Positions 26,354-34,854 of a stretch of DNA of 50,607 nucleotides are shown in pieces. This DNA is from Prevotella veroralis DSM 19559 = JCM 6290 (GTDB taxonomy: Bacteria > Bacteroidota > Bacteroidia > Bacteroidales > Bacteroidaceae), in contig NZ_KB898334.1 in assembly GCF_000377625.1 (NCBI RefSeq), forward strand, positions 46,662 to 97,268, read 5' to 3'. How positions within the stretch are numbered: the first letter of the stretch is position 1; each line of letters starts with the position of its first letter. The notes under the pieces are model-generated. The model was not told where the DNA came from. It saw only the letters and a program-made list of their open reading frames with translations, and did not search any database. Position numbers and translations under genes: made by a program.

Positions 26354-27133
26354 TTAACCTTGCATTTCATACTTCCAATCATTGATAACACCTTGAACCA
26401 TGTTTGCTCCCTGGAAATATGTAGCCCAAGTCAAAGGGTCTATATTGTACATGAAATTACTGAATGTACGACAATATTCGCATATGTAGACGATTTGGTT
26501 AAGCCGTGTGTTAATATCAACGATATGAGCTAACAATTCATTAGCTAATGTAAGGCGTTGATACCGATCAAGGAAGTTATATCCATCTCCTTTCCCTAAG
26601 TGAGCATTTTGTAACAGGGTGGATATCTTGTCGTTACTTTTCCCACTTGTAAATGCGGAAAAATCAACTTTACCATTATTTACTATGTCTACAAATTTTT
26701 CTACTAAACCTACAACATCTGTCTGAATATTAACTATTTCATTTAAACTATTGACGTAGTTAATACCAGGACAACGATTAATAGCCTTTACAGCTCTTGC
26801 AGTGTTACCAGGTACTTGTAAGAAGTTGTCAACCATTTGTCTATAATAGGCTGATTCTTCTCCAAATCCGCTAATATTCTGCATTGACATGCGATAAAGT
26901 TCTTTTATGGACTCCATCGAAGCTGTATAGGACATAATCTTTTCTTGCTTCTTACGTATTTCCTCCAATGTCTTATTATGGATAATTTCTATGGAACTCT
27001 GAATAGCAGTATTAGCCGTTACTGCTGCTACACTTTTCTTATCAATTACTAATCGCACTACAGTAGCATTACTTGAAACGCAGTATAATAATAAGACAAT
27101 TAAACTCAATAATATTTTTTTTATTGATTCCAT
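26354..27133 (-). CDS. TraI-like (VirB5-like) conjugal transfer protein
   Basis: A 259-residue exported protein (MESIKKILLSLIVLLLYCVSS signal region). The mature part is helical, with SYTASMESIKELYRMSM and a conserved end, LTWATYFQGANMVQGVINDW. Its start overlaps the TraG stop by 13 nt. It is the first of two consecutive VirB5-like genes, in the position of TraI in Bacteroides conjugative transposons. Confidence 0.65.
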   Translation of the reverse strand: MESIKKILLSLIVLLLYCVSSNATVVRLVIDKKSVAAVTANTAIQSSIEIIHNKTLEEIRKKQEKIMSYTASMESIKELYRMSMQNISGFGEESAYYRQMVDNFLQVPGNTARAVKAINRCPGINYVNSLNEIVNIQTDVVGLVEKFVDIVNNGKVDFSAFTSGKSNDKISTLLQNAHLGKGDGYNFLDRYQRLTLANELLAHIVDINTRLNQIVYICEYCRTFSNFMYNIDPLTWATYFQGANMVQGVINDWKYEMQG

Positions 27134-30039
27134 AAGCTCATAATATTTTGATGTTTATTAACGAGGACTGCAAAGTCAAAGTACCTACTAATTTTCATAG
27201 CTTTCCTGTCAGCCTCTATATGGGCAATTGCTTGCTCAATATCATCATTGAAAACTCTTTCATAGACTTTTAAAGCCTCTTTCTCAACACGTTCTGTGGT
27301 AAAAGCCCAGTACCATTCTGGAGGGACTTCTACAGAGTACACATCAGAGTATTGCCCACGGCTTATCCATACTTCTTTATGATAAGGGATACCTTCTTTG
27401 GGAGGTAAAGCATTAACAGTAAAAATCTGTTGTCGTTGGACATCTGTTAATCCAAGGATTGCTGAAATATCCTCATATCTATCCTTAAATTTACTTTGAT
27501 CCAAAAGTATTTTTACATCAGAGTTATTGATGATTGCCTCCTTAACAATAGGAGAATCTATCACATCATTGAGTTCCTGTGTAACGACACCTGCAATACC
27601 ATTGAACTTACGAACTGTTTTGTAGAGATACTTAATATATCCTGCCATTGTAGGGGAAGATATTGCTTTCCACGCTTCTTCAATGATGAGAGCCTTTCGA
27701 CCTTTCTTTAGACGCATTTTCTGTAAAAACACATCCATAATAATCAAGACGACAATAGGGAAAAGAATAGGGTCATCTTTTATCTTATCTATCTCAAAGA
27801 CAATAAACTTTTCATCAAAAAGAGACTTATCAAGGTCATTATTTAGAGTATGCTCCAATTCTCCACCTTTATAGAATTGCTCCAAGATAGCTGCAAAGTC
27901 ATCTATATCGAAGTCTATTTTCTTTTCAGCCATTATTTGAGGTATACGCTCTAAAGCAAATTCATAATATGTATTGAATGATAGGTTGGTTACGTGTAGT
28001 TTACGACGTTTCTTTTCCATTCTATCAATCTTCTTTTCAATACGCATCAGATATTTTCCCTCGATAAGCTCTGGCATTAGGCGAATTAGTTGTCTATTAG
28101 CATTCTGCTTTTCACCATCAGATGCAGCCTTATCATTAACTATATTGCGCAGCTTATTAACTTGACGTTCTACTTTTGCGTGATGATTCTTTTCTTCCGT
28201 AGTAAAGTCAAAGTCATCAGCGTTATTTTCAGAATTAGTTTCTTCTGAAATATTATCATTGTTCACATCGTCTATATTTCCCTCCAGCTCATCAATACGA
28301 TAATCATCACCGTACTTTTCCTCTAATTTCTGCTCATATTTATCAAATTCTCCATTCTTTTTTTCTTCAAGCAAAAGACGTTCACGTAGACGTTCCCTTT
28401 CTTTTTCAGAGAATTTTTCAAATGGGTGAAAGTACTCTTCATAATACTCAACAAGAGTTTGATTGATAATTTTATCTTCAATCTTTGTTGGTTCTTCATT
28501 TCCTTTGAATATAAGGAAGATTAGAGACTTTAAGAACTGCTTTTTCTCACCAAAATTTAGATTATACTCATCAGTTGTAATACTGAATGGATTCATTGAG
28601 ATTGGTTTTTCTTTACTATAAGTTATGTAAGTGCCATGGAAATAATGGCTTATACCTTCATAACTATCTCCTGTATCAATCATAACGACATCAGTATCTT
28701 GCATGAGAAGCTGTGCAACAACTGAATTCATATGGAAACTCTTTCCACTTCCACTCGGACCCAGGCAGAAAAAGTTAGCATTGTCTGTCATCTTAATCTT
28801 TCCTTCCTTTCCTGTGATATCTATAGAAACAGGTATTCCTTGTCTATCTGTATAATAGACATTCAGCCGAGACTCTTCGCTATGTTTCATATGTTCTTTA
28901 TAGAACAAACATATTGCTGCATCTGCAAGGGTAAGAAATAAATCATACTCCTTATTGAGAGAATAGGACATGCCAGGGAAAGAGTTTGCAAACAACTCTA
29001 ACTGGTTATAACAAGCCTTTGATGGCATAATACCACAATCATATAGTTTTGTCTCTAAAAATGAACTTACGTCGTTTATTTTGGCAAGCGGACAAGATGT
29101 TATAATATTAAAGTTACAATATACAAGCAGCTTGCTTTCTTTGGCAAGTAGGTCAAGAACGAGGTCTATATCTGCTTTTGCAATCTTGTTACTTGGGTCA
29201 GGCATCGAATCATGACGTTTTGCCTTACTTTGTAACTTGCGCATTAGTGGACGCTGTTGGGGTATCTGTATAACCTGATTATAGATAACACAGTCAGTAG
29301 ATGGTATATCTGCAAGAAATGATAGTAGGTCAGTTGCTATATTAAAGCCATTGACAGGCATTGTATTAAATGGACGAATGAATGTAGGTAAATCTATAGT
29401 GTCTATATTAACCAAAGAAAAAGATTTGATGGCTCTTTCTCCTGATTTAATATATTCATCAGTTACATTCATATTATTCAAAGAGAAAGGCTGTGGTTTA
29501 AAATCGAAAGCAAGAAAACGGTGTACATATTCTGCAACCTCCTTTTTATTGAGTTTGTAATGTGGTATGTTTTTTTCGGATAAGATATTAATGACCTTAC
29601 CGACTTTTGAATGAAAATCAAGCCATGCTTTAGGGTCGTACTTCACGAAGGAACTCTGCTTGAATTCCTGTGTAATGATTAGGAATGTGCGAATATTAGT
29701 ATATTCACGTCCCTTGAAGTAATTAAAATATGATTTATAGAGAAAGCTCATGTCATCAGTGATAGCATGATTATATCCCTGCTTGCAGAAAACATCTTGC
29801 TTTTGTATACAATAGCCTTCTCCTAATGTTTGGATTATGTTGCTTAATATATCAGCATAGCTATAATAAAGCTCAGCATCCGTACAATATTGTTGGATGG
29901 GGTTCTCTATCTCGATAATAACAGACCAATTACCATTCTTTGAAAAAAGAACGGTATTCATGACTTCTCCACGTGCATCCTTGATTTCTTCAAGTTCTGC
30001 ATACAGCTTATCAAATGGTCTCTCTTTTTTCTTTGCCAT
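27121..30039 (-). CDS. traG: TraG-type VirB4 conjugation ATPase
   Basis: A 972-residue cytoplasmic ATPase powering T4SS assembly and substrate transfer. The N-terminal DUF3875-like region is followed by Walker A GPSGSGKS at about 430 and Walker B KALIIEEAWKAI at about 785. The C-terminus VTQELNDVIDSPIVKEAIIN matches TraG. A long charged insertion at about 545-660 (KEKERERLRERLLLEEKK, then an Asp/Glu/Asn-rich run) lies between the Walker motifs and may be a coiled coil. Confidence 0.9.
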   Translation of the reverse strand: MAKKKERPFDKLYAELEEIKDARGEVMNTVLFSKNGNWSVIIEIENPIQQYCTDAELYYSYADILSNIIQTLGEGYCIQKQDVFCKQGYNHAITDDMSFLYKSYFNYFKGREYTNIRTFLIITQEFKQSSFVKYDPKAWLDFHSKVGKVINILSEKNIPHYKLNKKEVAEYVHRFLAFDFKPQPFSLNNMNVTDEYIKSGERAIKSFSLVNIDTIDLPTFIRPFNTMPVNGFNIATDLLSFLADIPSTDCVIYNQVIQIPQQRPLMRKLQSKAKRHDSMPDPSNKIAKADIDLVLDLLAKESKLLVYCNFNIITSCPLAKINDVSSFLETKLYDCGIMPSKACYNQLELFANSFPGMSYSLNKEYDLFLTLADAAICLFYKEHMKHSEESRLNVYYTDRQGIPVSIDITGKEGKIKMTDNANFFCLGPSGSGKSFHMNSVVAQLLMQDTDVVMIDTGDSYEGISHYFHGTYITYSKEKPISMNPFSITTDEYNLNFGEKKQFLKSLIFLIFKGNEEPTKIEDKIINQTLVEYYEEYFHPFEKFSEKERERLRERLLLEEKKNGEFDKYEQKLEEKYGDDYRIDELEGNIDDVNNDNISEETNSENNADDFDFTTEEKNHHAKVERQVNKLRNIVNDKAASDGEKQNANRQLIRLMPELIEGKYLMRIEKKIDRMEKKRRKLHVTNLSFNTYYEFALERIPQIMAEKKIDFDIDDFAAILEQFYKGGELEHTLNNDLDKSLFDEKFIVFEIDKIKDDPILFPIVVLIIMDVFLQKMRLKKGRKALIIEEAWKAISSPTMAGYIKYLYKTVRKFNGIAGVVTQELNDVIDSPIVKEAIINNSDVKILLDQSKFKDRYEDISAILGLTDVQRQQIFTVNALPPKEGIPYHKEVWISRGQYSDVYSVEVPPEWYWAFTTERVEKEALKVYERVFNDDIEQAIAHIEADRKAMKISRYFDFAVLVNKHQNIMSLWNQ

Positions 30040-30041
30040 AG

Positions 30042-30326
30042 CTAATAATCAAATAATCCTGTGTAATGTACAATTCCTTTATAACGTTTCTTTGCGTGTA
30101 ATCCAAGTTTTTGCTTGATAAAGATGATGATAATTCCAGTACCAGCAATAACTGCAAGGGCAATAGCACCGGCAAAGAAATTAATTATAATGTTAAATAC
30201 AAGAAAGCCAATAAAACCTAATAAGAATGTACCAGCAGCATAATAAATAAACTTTCCACGAATTCCCATCAACTCTAATGGCTTTTGTAGCCCCTTAAAG
30301 ACAGGATAACTATTGAACTCTTCCAT
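30042..30326 (-). CDS. traF: TraF-like (VirB3-like, DUF4133) protein
   Basis: A 94-residue protein starting MEEFNSYPVFKGLQKPLELM, matching DUF4133, the VirB3-like subunit. Two adjacent membrane helices follow (FIYYAAGTFLLGFIGFLVF and FFAGAIALAVIAGTGIIII), with a basic C-terminus. Start 30326 was chosen over 30362 because conserved TraF proteins begin at this point. TraG follows 2 bp later. Confidence 0.85.
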   Translation of the reverse strand: MEEFNSYPVFKGLQKPLELMGIRGKFIYYAAGTFLLGFIGFLVFNIIINFFAGAIALAVIAGTGIIIIFIKQKLGLHAKKRYKGIVHYTGLFDY

Positions 30327-30406
30327 ATCAAACAAATAAATATAGATTGATGAGATATACACCGATATAGCTTAACAATTTCTATATCGGGTATATCCTG
30401 CTCAAC

Positions 30407-30766
30407 CTATTTGAAGAACATTGGGAGTGCTGTAGCCATAGCTACCATAGCAACACAACCTCCAATAGTCATCATAATGGTCTTCTTCACATCTTGGTCA
30501 CCATTCTGCATCTTAAAGTAGACATTAAACGCACCTACCAAAACAATGACAGCAGAGATGGCATACATCAGCTTTTTCACGGGTTCAGCATAGCTACTGA
30601 TCTCTGTAGTAGCTGACGTAAAACCACCAGCACCTCTACTCTGTGCAAAAGCTTGTACACCGCCCATGAAGCCGAGCATGAAAAGGGCGAATCCACGATT
30701 GAGAGAACTCTTTGATTTTCCTGCCATCTTCTTGGCAGAGTTAAAATAATGCTTTAATTGAAACAT
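30407..30766 (-). CDS. traE: TraE-like (VirB2-like pilin, DUF4134) protein
   Basis: A 119-residue protein. After a basic start come FALFMLGFMGGVQAFAQ (signal or first helix) and GAGGFTSATTEISSYAEPV, a DUF4134 hallmark. Two further hydrophobic helices follow (LMYAISAVIVLVGAFNVYF and IGGCVAMVAMATALPMFF). It is the probable conjugative pilus or channel subunit. Confidence 0.85.
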   Translation of the reverse strand: MFQLKHYFNSAKKMAGKSKSSLNRGFALFMLGFMGGVQAFAQSRGAGGFTSATTEISSYAEPVKKLMYAISAVIVLVGAFNVYFKMQNGDQDVKKTIMMTIGGCVAMVAMATALPMFFK

Positions 30767-30888
30767 TTAAATTATATTTTTTGATATTTCGAATTAAAGT
30801 ACCGATAAAAGAAGCCTTTTAACAATTACCGCATAGTGATAAATCGTCTGGACGGCTTAGAACCTATTGTGTATTTTAAATGAAGATA

Positions 30889-31302
30889 TTATATAGAGGA
30901 GGGTGTCATAGCTTTTACTACAATATCAAAGTTAGAGCCTTCCTCTTTGTTTTCTAACGAAGTTATCAGAGTAGAGAGGGTGTCAGCTTTAATACCTCCT
31001 GACATTGCAAAGGTAGTCCCACCTTCATCATTATTAGAATTTTCTGTAGCTTGTTCTACAGTCTTACCCTGAATGACATTTGAAGGAGAAGTCAATACAG
31101 ACTTATCTTCTTCACTCCTGTCTTCATCAGCATTAAACTGGGTGAAGTCTCCTAATTCATCTTTAATATCTACTTCCTGCTCATCAACAGCAGCAGTGGT
31201 CACCACTTCACCTGACTTGTCGAAGTAGAGGTCATAAACGATATTGTAACCATAATAGCCAATATAGCCAATTATGATAATGGTCATGAATGTACCAAAC
31301 AT
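30889..31302 (-). CDS. Hypothetical membrane protein, first gene of the T4SS operon
   Basis: A 137-residue protein with one N-terminal membrane helix (FMTIIIIGYIGYYGYNIVYD) and an acidic, mostly disordered rest (DEQEVDIKDELGDFTQFNAD). It lies 70 nt after the predicted transcription start at about 31372 and 122 bp before TraE. Position suggests a TraD-like element protein, but I do not recognise the sequence. Confidence 0.55.
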   Translation of the reverse strand: MFGTFMTIIIIGYIGYYGYNIVYDLYFDKSGEVVTTAAVDEQEVDIKDELGDFTQFNADEDRSEEDKSVLTSPSNVIQGKTVEQATENSNNDEGGTTFAMSGGIKADTLSTLITSLENKEEGSNFDIVVKAMTPSSI

Positions 31303-31378
31303 AAATTTAAATCTTTTAAATATCTTCGTTTTCTACAAAATTTTAAAGTTCAGGTGAAGTGCTTTGCAGAAACTTTCA

Positions 31379-31386
31379 CAAAAGTA
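31379..31386 (-). promoter_or_regulatory. -7 box TACTTTTG of the T4SS operon
   Basis: An exact TAnnTTTG match on the minus strand, between the terminator at 31505-31535 and the start codon at 31302. No clear -33 TTG at the preferred spacing. It implies that the 15-kb T4SS operon is transcribed separately from the ParA operon. Confidence 0.5.
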
Positions 31387-31504
31387 TAGCTTAATTTACA
31401 ACTACACGTTTCCCAATGAAAAATACAACAATGAGGGAAATGAATTAGCTATAAAATAACATTTCACATAGTTTAGAATGCAATAATAACCACTTATAGA
31501 TACA

Positions 31505-31535
31505 AAAGAAAAACGGACTACTTTTCAGTAGTCCG
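31505..31535 (-). terminator. Intrinsic terminator of the ParA/OB-fold operon
   Basis: On the minus strand, CGGACTACT-gaaa-AGTAGTCCG is followed by TTTTTCTTTT, 22 bp after the stop at 31558. It separates this operon from the T4SS operon. Confidence 0.85.
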
Positions 31536-31557
31536 CTTAAATTAATTAACCATCTGG

Positions 31558-31836
31558 TTATTGCTGCTTCTTGACAACTTCCCATGGACGATTAGAGGGA
31601 TAATAGTTACCACTCTTTTCTGTAGAACGCGCTGTATATTTTACAGTCACGACATCACCAACATGTACGTCGAACTTACTAATATTTTCTTCTCCAAAGG
31701 TTTCAAGTACCCAATGCTCGGGATACTGTTGCCCCTGTTCTTCAACAACCCATTGTTGAGAAGACCATTTCCCTCTCTGACTCTCACCAGTTTTTACTTC
31801 ACCGATGGCAATTACCTTTCCATTACATTGTGACAT
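31558..31836 (-). CDS. DUF3127-like OB-fold (SSB-related) protein
   Basis: A 92-residue protein with the beta-barrel pattern of DUF3127, an SSB-like family common in Bacteroidetes mobile elements: VIAIGEVKTGESQRGKW; QQWVVEEQG; WVLETFGEENI; VHVGDVVTVKYTAR. It may bind ssDNA or serve a plasmid-maintenance role. Last gene before the terminator. Confidence 0.75.
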   Translation of the reverse strand: MSQCNGKVIAIGEVKTGESQRGKWSSQQWVVEEQGQQYPEHWVLETFGEENISKFDVHVGDVVTVKYTARSTEKSGNYYPSNRPWEVVKKQQ

Positions 31837-31869
31837 AATTTTCTATATTTAAAGTGTTTATTGATAAAG

Positions 31870-32529
31870 TTAGTTCCTTATAAGCTCTTCTGCTATTTGA
31901 TTTTCAGCCTCTCCATTCTCAAAAACAAAATCTATAGGATAGTATTCTTTGATTGGAGTAATGATATTGAAACCCAGCTTTTGAGCTTCATTTTCAATGT
32001 TATCGTGGCGACGTGTTTCGTCATCTATATAGACATTGATATCATTTCTTTCTACATCATATCTACATCGCTTTAAGCGGTCACGCATACGATATTTCTG
32101 TTTATTAGGGAATACTTTTAAGTTTGTCTTAGGGTTTAAACCAAAGATTGCACGAGCACGTTCCTTCTTGATAAGACGAATACGAGCTTCTGACATTATT
32201 TTTTTTGTTGCTTCCTTGCTACGTTTCTTATAGCCCTTATTGGTCGCTTTGTTAATAATACTCTTTACTGATGACAATGATATATCCAATTTATCTGCAA
32301 TGGATCTATAAGAGTTTAGTTCAGACATTTTAAGTACATTTGCTTCCAAAGCAGAATGTATCTTGCGTTTGGCACACACTTTCTTTAATCCTAACTCGTA
32401 AGCCTTCTTTTTCACCGAGGGAACTGAAATACCGAGGTGCTTTGCTAAATTTCCATTAGTTTTAAAAGCATAGTTCTCTTTCAAGAACTGCTCCTTCTCT
32501 TCATTCCATATTGTTGTAGTCTTGCTCAT
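31870..32529 (-). CDS. DNA-binding protein with two N-terminal helix-turn-helix motifs
   Basis: A 219-residue protein. The first HTH-like segment (GNLAKHLGISVPSVKKKAYELG) and the second (RSIADKLDISLSSVKSIINKA) are both Myb/GcrA-like. They are followed by a very basic linker (KKRSKEATKKIMSEARIRLIKKERAR) and an acidic C-terminus. It probably regulates or organises element DNA. Its start overlaps the upstream small gene's stop by 4 nt. Confidence 0.65.
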   Translation of the reverse strand: MSKTTTIWNEEKEQFLKENYAFKTNGNLAKHLGISVPSVKKKAYELGLKKVCAKRKIHSALEANVLKMSELNSYRSIADKLDISLSSVKSIINKATNKGYKKRSKEATKKIMSEARIRLIKKERARAIFGLNPKTNLKVFPNKQKYRMRDRLKRCRYDVERNDINVYIDDETRRHDNIENEAQKLGFNIITPIKEYYPIDFVFENGEAENQIAEELIRN

Positions 32530-32780
32530 TTTTCTTCTTTCTCAATTATGTTTATGATAGAACTGTCACTATTCTCTTGATAAAACATGGTAGAAGGACT
32601 TGGAGCTTTTTCCTCATTATAGAATAGCTTTCCTTGTTCATAAAGTTGCTCTCCTCTTTTGTACATAGACGGTGAAATGGCTACAACCCATGTCACACCA
32701 GCAATTAATAGTACTAAAATGTATTTTGCCATTTTTGATACTATCTTTGTTCCATATTTTTGAAAATAGTTCTTAATCAT
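32526..32780 (-). CDS. Small membrane-anchored protein
   Basis: An 84-residue protein with a basic N-terminus, one membrane helix (YILVLLIAGVTWVVAISP) and a polar C-terminal tail ending IEKEEK. It lies between the DUF3408 and HTH genes. No family recognised. Confidence 0.5.
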   Translation of the reverse strand: MIKNYFQKYGTKIVSKMAKYILVLLIAGVTWVVAISPSMYKRGEQLYEQGKLFYNEEKAPSPSTMFYQENSDSSIINIIEKEEK

Positions 32781-32791
32781 AGAACGTACAT

Positions 32792-33253
32792 TTATAGCAA
32801 TGATTTTTCAGACTTCCTATACTCGTTAAAATTCTTCTTATAATGAAGTATAAAACTTCGAAGAATAGCATTAACTACTGTCTGAGTAGTATAGCCTCCA
32901 ACTACGTACTTCTTGAAAGTTGCAAGAATATCTTTGTCTACTTTGCAGAAACTTACATTTCCATCTTTCCCTACAGTTTTAGGCTGTTGGCTCTCTGTGG
33001 CACATTGTTCCCAAAAGGCTGTCCATAAGGCATCACCATTAACTATTTTTGGTTGCTCAAGCACCTTGGCTGATGTCTTGGAACTGTTCTTTTTTTTAGC
33101 TTCTGTAGGGGATGTTGATGATGCAATAGAAGGAACTGCTGCTGGTGATACTTCTACTTGACCATGAATGTCATGTAACATTCCCTCGAGTGTTCCCGGA
33201 AGTTCCATCATTGAAGATGCTGCTGCTGCGATATCTGTTTTATACTTAGTCAT
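32792..33253 (-). CDS. DUF3408-like (TraB/ParB-partner) protein
   Basis: A 153-residue protein. The N-terminal half is Ala/Ser/Lys-rich and low complexity. The C-terminal half (FCKVDKDILATFKKYVVGG; TTQTVVNAILRSFILHYKK) is a DUF3408 ribbon-helix-helix-like domain, typically encoded right after ParA/TraA in Bacteroides conjugative elements. It probably acts with ParA in DNA positioning. Overlaps parA by 8 nt. Confidence 0.75.
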   Translation of the reverse strand: MTKYKTDIAAAASSMMELPGTLEGMLHDIHGQVEVSPAAVPSIASSTSPTEAKKKNSSKTSAKVLEQPKIVNGDALWTAFWEQCATESQQPKTVGKDGNVSFCKVDKDILATFKKYVVGGYTTQTVVNAILRSFILHYKKNFNEYRKSEKSLL

Positions 33254-33950
33254 TGTCGTTTACTTTATAAATGGTTTTAAAGATAAAATCAAAGCACTGT
33301 TTTGTGAGTTTATCAGCTTTATCACTATTACTGATAGTATTGTAGCGTTCCAAATCGGCATAATTACCAATGCGAGGAGCAAGAATACCATATTTTTTGA
33401 AAAACTCATCTACAATCTTCCATGCTTGTAATTCACTTCCTTTACCTACTCGTACATCATACTTATTGCATACAAAGATAAATTGTGCTTTAATCTGTGG
33501 ATAAGCTTGTTTTAAACGCAAGACTGCAAGAATAAATGCACGTGTCGAATCTATCGTATTCAAGTCATAGTGATAAGGACAAACAATATAATCCGCATTA
33601 GCAAGTAATTCTTTCATTCCCTCCTGTGTCAAACTTCCTGGGGTGTCTATGATTGTTGTTCCTGCTAATCCTCTTAAAGTTAGCATGATGTTTCGTGTGC
33701 TGGAAGGGTCTTTTATCGTAACAGACTGTACGTTATAAGGTATATCTTTCTGTCTACGACTATCATCTTTACGACGACTGGCAAAAGTTTGCTGGGGATC
33801 TGCATCAATGACAAGTAGAGACACGTTGCGTGTGTCTGATAGATAATTAGAAAACAAACCACATATAGTAGTCTTACCAACTCCGCCTTTTTGATTGGCA
33901 AAGAGGATAATCTTATTATCTCTGATTTGATTAGAATTGTCTACTTCCAT
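33246..33950 (-). CDS. ParA-type ATPase (TraA-like)
   Basis: A 234-residue protein with a deviant Walker A (ANQKGGVGKTTICGLFSNYL), the DADPQQTFASRR motif and a later TIIDTPG. This is the ParA/MinD family used for partition. In Bacteroides conjugative transposons the homologue is TraA. Together with the DUF3408 gene it forms a segregation-like pair, consistent with an element that can exist as an extrachromosomal circle. Confidence 0.9.
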   Translation of the reverse strand: MEVDNSNQIRDNKIILFANQKGGVGKTTICGLFSNYLSDTRNVSLLVIDADPQQTFASRRKDDSRRQKDIPYNVQSVTIKDPSSTRNIMLTLRGLAGTTIIDTPGSLTQEGMKELLANADYIVCPYHYDLNTIDSTRAFILAVLRLKQAYPQIKAQFIFVCNKYDVRVGKGSELQAWKIVDEFFKKYGILAPRIGNYADLERYNTISNSDKADKLTKQCFDFIFKTIYKVNDND

Positions 33951-33961
33951 ATCAATTCCTC

Positions 33962-34465
33962 CTATTTTACTTTTGTAAAGCCATTCTCTGGGATAAAGCT
34001 GACACTAACGATATTATCTGTTGGCTTTATACTAATGTTAAGATTTTCGTTTCGGATTAACTTATCATCCTTGAAAACCTTTGCATGAACAGATACCTCT
34101 CCACTTTCTTCCATTGAATTAGTGAGAACAAGTGCTGCTGAGAATGATGAATACGCACCCTTTATTTGAGCTGATGCATACGAAAAAGGAGTATTCTCAT
34201 AGACTTGCTTCCAAATCATATTCACGTCCTGTCCAGTAGAGGTGTGCATAGTCATGCCTTTCCCCTTTAAGTCCCATACATGAAACTCAAGAACTGGATT
34301 AAACTTAGCATAGTCGCCCGATAAAGACAATTCCATTTTCATGACAGAATTGCTGTTGTTGATAACTTCCTGCTCATCGTCTGATTTTGAACTACACGAT
34401 GTTAGAGCTATTGGCAAAGATGTACATACTACCAACGCTGCAATAATAAAATAAGATTTCTTCAT
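33962..34465 (-). CDS. Putative lipoprotein, first gene of the ParA operon
   Basis: A 167-residue protein with a type II signal peptide (MKKSYFIIAALVVCTSLPIALTSC; lipobox LTSC). The mature part contains beta-rich segments (MKMELSLSGDYAKFNPVLE; SFSAALVLTNSM; LIRNENLNISIKPTD). Start 34465 was chosen because the longer frame to 34579 runs through a hairpin-rich leader. Function unknown. Confidence 0.55.
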   Translation of the reverse strand: MKKSYFIIAALVVCTSLPIALTSCSSKSDDEQEVINNSNSVMKMELSLSGDYAKFNPVLEFHVWDLKGKGMTMHTSTGQDVNMIWKQVYENTPFSYASAQIKGAYSSFSAALVLTNSMEESGEVSVHAKVFKDDKLIRNENLNISIKPTDNIVSVSFIPENGFTKVK

Positions 34466-34469
34466 TTTT

Positions 34470-34683
34470 ATCATATTTAAAATACACATTACTTTACTAT
34501 GAGTTCTTAAAGAACTTGATTGTTGCGGTTTTAATGAAAAACCTGCTAAAACAACAATCTCCATAGTTTGGTAGGTCACTTGAACAAATGTTCAGAGGAG
34601 CGGGACCCCATAACATGTAATTCGCTGACAACAGTACAAGTCTGCCTTTACACCTTAACAATAGGGGTCAGCAATGAAATATG
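34470..34683 (-). promoter_or_regulatory. Long structured 5' leader of the ParA operon
   Basis: Four nested or consecutive inverted repeats lie between the predicted transcript start (about 34683) and the start codon. They are GACCCC/GGGGTC with GCTGAC/GTCAGC in the 5' part, TGAAC/GTTCA around 34580, a long hairpin GATTGTTG...CAACAATC with inner GGTTTT/AAAACC at 34518-34559, and AGTTCTT/AAGAACT at 34502-34516. This amount of structure in about 210 nt suggests a regulatory leader. Confidence 0.5.
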
Positions 34684-34689
34684 ATACTG

Positions 34690-34697
34690 CAAATATA
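34690..34697 (-). promoter_or_regulatory. -7 box TATATTTG of the ParA operon
   Basis: An exact TAnnTTTG match on the minus strand. It gives a 5' UTR of about 218 nt before the lipoprotein start codon, unusually long for this window. Confidence 0.5.
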
Positions 34698-34800
34698 GGT
34701 ATAATATATGAAACCTGCAAGAGATTACACGATTATTTTATGATTGAATTAAATTATTATGTTTTTATGAATATTCTGTTATACTGTCATATTATTATAA

Positions 34801-34841
34801 CATCATCAAGGCATATTATAATTGTTTATGACTTGATGATG
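34801..34841. repeat. Inverted repeat downstream of hipA
   Basis: CATCATCAAG at 34801-34810 pairs with CTTGATGATG at 34832-34841 over 10 bp. It lies just past the hipA stop codon, but there is no T-run on the minus strand. It may be a weak terminator or an mRNA 3' stabiliser. Confidence 0.45.
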
Positions 34842-34854
34842 ATTGTAATTTCTA

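Noticed and set aside
34622..34665. Possible fourth copy of the leader element (GCTGACAACAGTACAAGTCTG)
   Set aside because: Only loosely similar; it lacks the exact GACAGTAGTCT loop, the 20-nt spacing and the CTTTAAyA flanks.
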